23,628 bases of DNA from a virus. The position numbers and the translations under genes were made by a program. Within the stretch, counting starts at the first letter, position 1. Each line of letters begins with the position of its first letter. This document shows, in pieces, positions 18,598 to 23,628 of the stretch. The stretch spans positions 1-23,628 of the IMG/VR virus record IMGVR_UViG_3300007640_000246; one strand, given 5' to 3'. The notes beneath the pieces are model-generated. The model had not been told where the DNA came from. It did no database searches and saw only the letters and a program-made list of their open reading frames with translations.

Positions 18598-19972
18598 CAT
18601 AAACTACACACCACCATTCACGGGCGAGAAGTTCATGAAGTCCGACGCCAAGATGCGGGTGCTCATGGGCCCCGTTGGTTCGGGCAAGTCTGTGACTTGC
18701 AGCTTCGAGATCGTGCGGCGGGCGGCGCTGCAGGAGCCGGACCAGACCACAGGCAAGCGCAGAACGCGGGCGGCTATTGTCCGTGAGACGGCACGCCAGC
18801 TTCAGGATACGACGATCAAGACCTTCCTCGACTGGTTCCCGCCGGGGGTGTGCGGGCGGTACATGCGGACCACCAAGACCTACTTCTTCGAGGTGGGGGA
18901 CATCGAGTGCGAGATTATGTTCCGGGCGCTGGACGACGCCGATGACGTGGCTAATCTGAACTCGCTGGAACTTACGTTCGCGTGGTTCAACGAATGCAGG
19001 GACATTCACCCCGAGATCGTGGACGCCATGTCCAAACGTATTGGGCGATTCCCGTCCAGCAAGGACGGTGGGCCGACGTGGTTCGGGATGTGGGGGGATA
19101 CCAACCCTCCGACCATGGACACGTGGTGGTACTACCAGATGGAGCATCTCAACCCCAAGGATGGTGTCTCGCCTAACGACAACGGGTGGGATGTGTTCAA
19201 GCAGCCGTCGGGGCGGAGCGTCTACGCGGAGAACATCGAGAACCTGCCGGATGGGTACTACGATACACAGGGTCGCAGTGAGGACTACATCCGGGTCTTC
19301 ATCGACGGCGAGTATGGTCTGAGCAGCAACGGGAAACCGGTGTATCAGTATTTCCGCCCGGACTACCACATGGCAGGCCAACGGCTGCGGGTGATCGAAA
19401 ATGGCGTGCGGCCCATCATGGTGGGGATGGACTTGGGGTTGACTCCCGCTGCCGTTCTGGGGCAACAAGACCCTCGCGGACGGGCCTTGATTCTGGACGA
19501 GCTAGTGAGCTTCGACATGGGGATTCAACGCTTCGTCCGCACGATGCTCAAGCCCCGCCTTTATGAACGCTTTCCCGGTGCGCCGGTCCTGATTGTCGTG
19601 GACCCGGCGGGTGTGCAGCGGGCGCAGACTGACGAGCGGTCGGCTGTGGACATCATCAAGGCTGAAGGGCTGAGGGTCATCCCGGCCAAGACCAACAAGG
19701 TCAGCGCACGGATCAACGCAGTGGACGACTACCTCATGAGGCAGGTGGACGGCGACCCGGCGTTCCTGCTCGATCCACGCTGCACGCAGCTTAAAGCCGC
19801 CATGATGGGTGGGTACCGGTTCGACAAGAACGGCGGGATTGACAAGAACAAGCACAGCCACGTGGCCGAAGCACTCCAGTACCTGATGCTACATATAGCG
19901 TCCGGGGGTGAGGCAGGGCACATGATACAGCGTCGGGAGATCAGACCTGTTGCATCTGCAGGCTGGACATAG
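18587..19972 (+). CDS. terL: Terminase large subunit (packaging ATPase and nuclease)
   Basis: 461 residues. The ATPase domain has Walker A GPVGSGKS (28-35) and Walker B ELTFAWFNECRDI with catalytic E136; the usual Asp before it is Asn135. The RNase H-like nuclease domain shows D282 (VGMDLGLTP), D339 (LIVVDPAG) and, at the third acidic site, E428 (HSHVAEALQYLML), where Asp is more common. These are the two activities of phage DNA packaging: the motor that drives DNA into the prohead and the nuclease that cuts concatemers. The length is typical of podovirus large terminases. A strong terminator follows at 20037. Confidence 0.95.
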   Translation: MALDINYTPPFTGEKFMKSDAKMRVLMGPVGSGKSVTCSFEIVRRAALQEPDQTTGKRRTRAAIVRETARQLQDTTIKTFLDWFPPGVCGRYMRTTKTYFFEVGDIECEIMFRALDDADDVANLNSLELTFAWFNECRDIHPEIVDAMSKRIGRFPSSKDGGPTWFGMWGDTNPPTMDTWWYYQMEHLNPKDGVSPNDNGWDVFKQPSGRSVYAENIENLPDGYYDTQGRSEDYIRVFIDGEYGLSSNGKPVYQYFRPDYHMAGQRLRVIENGVRPIMVGMDLGLTPAAVLGQQDPRGRALILDELVSFDMGIQRFVRTMLKPRLYERFPGAPVLIVVDPAGVQRAQTDERSAVDIIKAEGLRVIPAKTNKVSARINAVDDYLMRQVDGDPAFLLDPRCTQLKAAMMGGYRFDKNGGIDKNKHSHVAEALQYLMLHIASGGEAGHMIQRREIRPVASAGWT

Positions 19973-20036
19973 TAGTCTCAACGCGTCACGGGACCAACTC
20001 CTCCCTGTTGGAACTTGCTCAGACACGCCTCACTGA

Positions 20037-20073
20037 CCCCCGCTGGCTGTCACCCGGCGGGGGTTTTTCTTTG
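20037..20073 (+). terminator. Rho-independent terminator after the large terminase
   Basis: A 10-bp stem (20037-20046 with 20054-20063, one T-G pair), seven-base loop and TTTTTCTTT tail (20064-20072). GC-rich and strong. It separates the terminase transcript from the portal operon. Confidence 0.93.
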
Positions 20074-20075
20074 GG

Positions 20076-20108
20076 TTGCCGCGAAACTAAACGATGTGTA
20101 TATTGACA
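20076..20108 (+). promoter_or_regulatory. Promoter of the portal/capsid operon with GTGTATA motif, copy B
   Basis: TTGCCG (20076-20081) and TATATT (20099-20104) are 17 bases apart, four and five matches to sigma-70 boxes. The segment also contains AAACTAAACG, GTGTATA and TTGACA, shared with 16707-16730. Position immediately after a terminator and before the portal gene makes promoter function likely. The expected start is near 20111. Confidence 0.6.
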
Positions 20109-20109
20109 A

Positions 20110-20123
20110 ACAGGTATACCTGT
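20110..20123. promoter_or_regulatory. Perfect 14-bp palindrome at the start of the portal transcript (candidate operator)
   Basis: ACAGGTATACCTGT is its own reverse complement. It begins at the predicted transcription start and ends 15 bases before the portal ATG, the usual place for a repressor or activator site. The central GGTATACC shares GTATAC with the other intergenic motifs. Confidence 0.55.
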
Positions 20124-20138
20124 GAATGACGGGGCGAC

Positions 20139-22208
20139 ATGGCTGGTTTGACGATCCTACGCGTTGTAGATAACAACACTCTTGCTCGTGAGGAGCAGGA
20201 GCGGATCGACCGCGAACTGCAGGCGCGCCAGAACGACCCCTTCATTCTGGGTCTGACGGCTTATCTGCGCGAGTGCTGGGATGCAGCCCGCACTGCCAAA
20301 AAACCTATTGAAGACATCATGTTACGAGCCATGCGGCAGCGCAACGGCGAGTACGAGGCTGACAAGCTGAGCCAGATCAGGCAGCAGGGCGGCTCGGAAG
20401 TGTACATGATGATTACCGAGGTGAAGTGCCGGGCGGCTGAGAGTTGGCTGCGGGACATCATGCTCGACCAAGGGATGCCCCCGTGGGATTTGAACCCGAC
20501 GACGATCCCGGACCTCTCGCCTGACACCGACATGGAGATCGAGCAAGCGTTCGGCGGCAAGGTTGTCGAGATACTGCAGGCGCATGGTAAGGCCCCCACG
20601 GTGGAGGAGATGGCCGAACTGCGTGAGATGGTGGCACAGGACTATAGGTTCCGAGTGCTACAGGAAGCACAGAACCGTTCGGATCGCATGAAGAACAAGA
20701 TCGAGGATCAGTTCGAGCAGGGCGGCTGGTCTGAGGCGTTCAACGAGTTCATCACCGACCTCGTGACGTTTCCGGCTGCTTTCGTGAAGGGGCCTGTTGT
20801 GCGCCGCCAGCGCGTACTGGGCTACACCAAGACCATGGACGGGACGACTGTCGTCGAGGCGACAGAGCGACTGGGGCCTGAGTTTGAGCGGGTTGATCCG
20901 TTCCGTATGTACCCTGAGCCGGGCGTGCGGAACATCAACGACGGGTATCTATTCGAGCACCACCACATGAGCCGGATGGAACTGGCTGATCTGATCGGTG
21001 TGCCGGGGTATGACGACGACGCGGTTCGCAAGGTCCTTGAGATTGGCAACGGCCAGTCTTGGATCAACGAGGACGTGGAACTGGAGAAAGAGGAGCAGGA
21101 GCGCCTCTATTACGCCTACAATTCGCCCACCGAGATGTACGATGCGCTGGAGTTCTGGGGCAAAGTCAGCGGTGAGATGCTCCGTGAGTGGGGCTTGAGC
21201 GAGGAAGAAGTCCCGGATACGGCCCGTGAGTACGACGCCAACGTGTGGATCGTGGGGAACTACGTCATCAAGGCGGTCCTGAATTACGATCCGCTGGGCG
21301 AAAAGCCCTACGCCAAGACGAGCTTCATCAAGCAGCCCGGGGCGTTCTGGGGCAAAGGCATTCCAGAGATCATCGAGGATGTGCAGAATATCTGCAACGC
21401 AGCGGCGCGGTCGCTGGTCAATAACATGGCCATTGCTTCGGGGCCGCAGGTCGAGGTCAACCTCGAACGTATCCCGCCTAACGAAGACATCACCCAACTT
21501 CATCCGTGGAAAATCTGGCAGACGATGAATGACCCGCTCGGATCGAGCGCACCTGCCGTGCGCTTTTCGCAGCCGGATTCACGTGCCAACGAGTTGATGG
21601 GCGTCTACGACCGGTTCTCGCGGCTGGCGGACGACCACAGCGGAATCCCGGCCTACATCTACGGCGATACCAACGTGAAGGGCGCAGGGCGCACAGCCTC
21701 CGGCCTGTCGATGCTCATGGGGTCTGCGGGTAAGGGCATCCGTCAGGTCGTTATGCACATCGACAACGACATCATCCACCCCATCGTCAAGCGCCAGTTC
21801 ATCTACAACATGCGCTACGACCCGGATGAGAGCATCAAAGGCGATGTGGAGATTGTACCGAAGGGTGCGATCAACCTTGCGGTCAAGGAGACCGTCAACG
21901 TCCGCCGCGTGGAGTTCCTCAACGCCACGGCCAACCCCATCGACATCGAGATCATGGGTCCAGACGGTCGCGCCGCGATACTGCGCGAAGTCGCCAAGGG
22001 CCTGCAGATGCCGGTGGACGACATTATCCCGTCCCGCGAGAAGCAGTCGTATGAGCAGAAACTGGCCGCGCAGGCCATGGCGCTGCAGGCTGCGCAGGGC
22101 GGACAGCAACAAAGCGGTGCGCCGACACCCACCCTTCCGGGCGGTATGCCCATGGGTGGCCAACAGGCTAACACCGTGATGAATCGCAACACTGGGGGAG
22201 CAGGATGA
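20139..22208 (+). CDS. Portal protein
   Basis: 689 residues, within the usual range for podovirus-type portals (roughly 500-750). The N-terminal part is charged and helical, with a WLRDIMLDQGMPPWDLNPTTIPD segment near 105-125. The middle holds DPLGEKPYAKTSFIKQPGAFWGKGIPEIIEDVQNICNAAARSLVNNM, a block I recognise from head-tail connector portals, and then GDTNVKGAGRTASGLSMLMG. The C-terminus is Gln/Gly/Pro rich. It forms the dodecameric ring through which DNA enters the head and to which the tail attaches. It follows the terminator and promoter at 20037-20123; its stop overlaps the next start (ATGA). Confidence 0.93.
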   Translation: MAGLTILRVVDNNTLAREEQERIDRELQARQNDPFILGLTAYLRECWDAARTAKKPIEDIMLRAMRQRNGEYEADKLSQIRQQGGSEVYMMITEVKCRAAESWLRDIMLDQGMPPWDLNPTTIPDLSPDTDMEIEQAFGGKVVEILQAHGKAPTVEEMAELREMVAQDYRFRVLQEAQNRSDRMKNKIEDQFEQGGWSEAFNEFITDLVTFPAAFVKGPVVRRQRVLGYTKTMDGTTVVEATERLGPEFERVDPFRMYPEPGVRNINDGYLFEHHHMSRMELADLIGVPGYDDDAVRKVLEIGNGQSWINEDVELEKEEQERLYYAYNSPTEMYDALEFWGKVSGEMLREWGLSEEEVPDTAREYDANVWIVGNYVIKAVLNYDPLGEKPYAKTSFIKQPGAFWGKGIPEIIEDVQNICNAAARSLVNNMAIASGPQVEVNLERIPPNEDITQLHPWKIWQTMNDPLGSSAPAVRFSQPDSRANELMGVYDRFSRLADDHSGIPAYIYGDTNVKGAGRTASGLSMLMGSAGKGIRQVVMHIDNDIIHPIVKRQFIYNMRYDPDESIKGDVEIVPKGAINLAVKETVNVRRVEFLNATANPIDIEIMGPDGRAAILREVAKGLQMPVDDIIPSREKQSYEQKLAAQAMALQAAQGGQQQSGAPTPTLPGGMPMGGQQANTVMNRNTGGAG

Positions 22209-22426
22209 AGCGCCCTGATCCCAGAGTAGTCAAAGCCCTCGCTCTGACGACGCGCCAGTTCCCGGAGGTCCTGCAGTGGATCGAAGGCTGGTATCGTCAG
22301 GAGCTGGAGCAGTTACCCAGTGTTGGACAGAACGTGGCACTTGCACAGGGGCGGTGTCAGGTTCTGAAAGAGCTTCATGAACTCATGAAAAAGTCCCCTG
22401 ACCTAGCGGCAGAATCCAAAGGATAG
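22205..22426 (+). CDS. Small protein between portal and scaffold, unknown
   Basis: 73 residues, starting MKRPDPRVVKALALTTRQFP and coupled to the portal stop by an ATGA overlap. It is almost entirely helical (EVLQWIEGWYRQELEQL, NVALAQGRCQVLKELHELMKK). Small helical proteins at this site occur in many podoviruses and may assist head assembly or internal virion structure, but no function is proven. The gene ends 35 bases before the scaffold gene. Confidence 0.78.
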   Translation: MKRPDPRVVKALALTTRQFPEVLQWIEGWYRQELEQLPSVGQNVALAQGRCQVLKELHELMKKSPDLAAESKG

Positions 22427-22461
22427 CTGCGGAATACGCACACCGATGAGGAGCGTTCATT

Positions 22462-23469
22462 ATGGCACTACCAGCGCAAGTTCGGAAACAATCTGAGGCA
22501 GTAAACAAACTGTACGAAGAACTCAATGTGGACACCGGTGAGCAGGGCCAAGAGGCCGAGGCTACGCCTGTAAGCACTGAGGACACTGGTACGGTACGTG
22601 GAGCCGACAGCAGTCAAGAGCAAGCACCCGCGCCCAAGGCAGAAGAGCAGCCTGCGGGCGACAAGACCGAGAAGACCATTGAGCAGAAGTACAAGACCCT
22701 GCAGGGTATGTACAACGCTGAGGTCCCCCGGCTCCACGCTGAGAAGCGTGAGCTAAACAATCGTGTTCAGCAGCTTGAACAGTTGATCGCTTCGATGAAT
22801 GCCGCGCCTGCCCCCCAGCAGGTTCCTACCCAAAAGCTCGTTACTGAGCAGGACATGGAAGACTACGGCGACTCTATCGAAGTTATGCGGCGCGTTTTCC
22901 GCGAGGAGATGTCGTCGAAAGACACAGAGATCAACGACCTCAAGCGGTTGGTGCGGCAAATGCAAGGCACCGTGATCCCGCAGGTTCGCCAGCTTTCGCA
23001 GAGCCATGCCGTATCCAATGAACAGCGGTTCTGGGCAGACCTACAGACGGCTGTACCTGACTGGCAGGACATCAACGGAAATCAGGAGTTTCAAGCATGG
23101 CTCCTCGAAGTCGATCCGCTCACTGGTATTCCGCGCCAGACGTATCTTGATGACGCACAGCGTAACATGGATGTACGTCGGGTAGCGAATTTCTTCACGG
23201 CTTGGAAGGACATGACTGGTGGTCAAGATGCTCGTATCCAGCGGGAGTCTCAGCCTGCTTCGGAGCTTGAACGTCAGGTAGCACCCGGCAAAGGCCGGTC
23301 TGGCGGTGCAAAGCCCCAAGGCGAAGCCAAGACCTATACGTCCGATGACATCAAGAAGTTCTTCTCTGATGTCCAGAAGGGCAAGTATAAGGGACGGGAG
23401 ACTGAGCGTGACCGTATTGAGCGCGACATTTTCGCTGCACAGCGGGAAGGTCGTATCGTAACCGCATGA
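22462..23469 (+). CDS. Scaffolding protein
   Basis: 335 residues, hydrophilic and rich in Glu, Gln and Lys. Disordered at both ends, with predicted coiled coils at about 70-112 (KYKTLQGMYNAEVPRLHAEKRELNN, VQQLEQLI) and 146-180. The C-terminal helix is basic (KGKYKGRETERDRIERDIFAAQREGR), a typical coat-binding element of scaffolds. It lies between portal and major capsid gene, where scaffolds sit. It would guide capsid assembly and then leave. GAGGAG lies upstream of ATG 22462. Identity is based on composition and position, since scaffolds diverge fast. Confidence 0.85.
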   Translation: MALPAQVRKQSEAVNKLYEELNVDTGEQGQEAEATPVSTEDTGTVRGADSSQEQAPAPKAEEQPAGDKTEKTIEQKYKTLQGMYNAEVPRLHAEKRELNNRVQQLEQLIASMNAAPAPQQVPTQKLVTEQDMEDYGDSIEVMRRVFREEMSSKDTEINDLKRLVRQMQGTVIPQVRQLSQSHAVSNEQRFWADLQTAVPDWQDINGNQEFQAWLLEVDPLTGIPRQTYLDDAQRNMDVRRVANFFTAWKDMTGGQDARIQRESQPASELERQVAPGKGRSGGAKPQGEAKTYTSDDIKKFFSDVQKGKYKGRETERDRIERDIFAAQREGRIVTA

Positions 23470-23485
23470 ACTTAGGAGGCATGAG

Positions 23486-23628
23486 ATGTCTTATCCTGTC
23501 GCCGGTGGCCGCCCGAATTATAGCGGCAACTTCATCCCCGAAATCTGGTCGGGCAAACTGATCGAGAACTTCTACGACGCCACTGTGCTCGCAGCGATCT
23601 CGAACACCGACTACGAAGGTGAAATCCG
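23486..23628 (+). CDS. Major capsid protein, N-terminal part (cut by window edge)
   Basis: 47 complete codons are visible: MSYPVAGGRPNYSGNFIPEI, then WSGKLIENFYDATVLAAISN, then TDYEGEI. FIPEIWSGKLIENFYDATVLAAI is a motif typical of the N-terminus of phage coat proteins. AGGAGG at 23474-23479 lies six bases before ATG 23486; an ATG at 23481 in another frame is out of phase with this reading. It directly follows the scaffold gene. The rest of the protein is outside the window. Confidence 0.9.
   Translation, partial: MSYPVAGGRPNYSGNFIPEIWSGKLIENFYDATVLAAISNTDYEGEI

Noticed and set aside
18503-19468. Minus-strand open frame of 321 codons
   Set aside because: Antisense to the large terminase and rich in His/Arg/Pro, as expected for antisense of a GC-rich gene.

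Overview
The window is part of a tailed bacteriophage genome. It has the head-gene order small terminase, large terminase, portal, scaffold, major capsid on the plus strand, and a long block of phage replication and nucleotide-metabolism genes on the minus strand. The portal of about 690 residues next to a 461-residue terminase and a separate scaffold suggests a podovirus-like phage. The host cannot be read from the sequence. Gene GC is high and Shine-Dalgarno sites are mostly GGAG/AGGAGG, which fits a Gram-negative, perhaps proteobacterial, host. No integrase, repressor, tRNA, CRISPR array or insertion sequence was seen.

Layout. (1) 16204 down to 1, minus strand: one long, tightly packed array, mostly with ATGA/TGATG overlaps, running from the central intergenic region to the left edge and beyond. 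In transcription order it holds small unknown early genes (16204-13791), a MoxR AAA+ / coiled-coil / metallopeptidase-VWA module with small partners (13769-10195), unknown and membrane proteins, a nucleotide module (wHTH-DUF5664 MazG-like protein, dCMP deaminase), a DEDDh exonuclease, a family A DNA polymerase, a RecB/Cas4-like Fe-S nuclease, a VRR-NUC nuclease, an SNF2 helicase, a coiled-coil protein, a probable ssDNA-binding protein with an acidic tail, an HTH protein and an AEP-type primase cut by the window edge. (2) 16205-16937: a non-coding, AT-rich region with nested inverted repeats, TAGATAG repeats and GTGTATAC motifs, the best candidate for a control region or replication origin. (3) 16938-17578: two small minus-strand genes ending at a clear terminator. 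(4) 17922-23628, plus strand: the packaging and head genes, with a strong terminator and a fresh promoter/operator between large terminase and portal.

The most striking content is three intercistronic type II hammerhead ribozymes on the minus strand (13981-14051, 15116-15186, 15523-15586). Each begins at or within a few bases of the stop codon of one early gene and ends just before the Shine-Dalgarno site of the next. All core nucleotides are present and the stems covary between copies. The stem I loop (UGGCU) is complementary to AGCCA just after stem II in every copy, which predicts a pseudoknot. Cleavage would cut the polycistronic early mRNA between genes and leave a hairpin on both new ends. 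This would be a protein-independent counterpart of the RNase III processing known for T7 early mRNA.

The replication genes fit together as a self-contained replisome and recombination set. The primase and Leu762-type polymerase (with proofreading domain) copy DNA, the ssDNA-binding protein and SNF2 helicase manage template, the nucleases recycle or process DNA, and the dCMP deaminase and MazG-like protein adjust dNTP pools.
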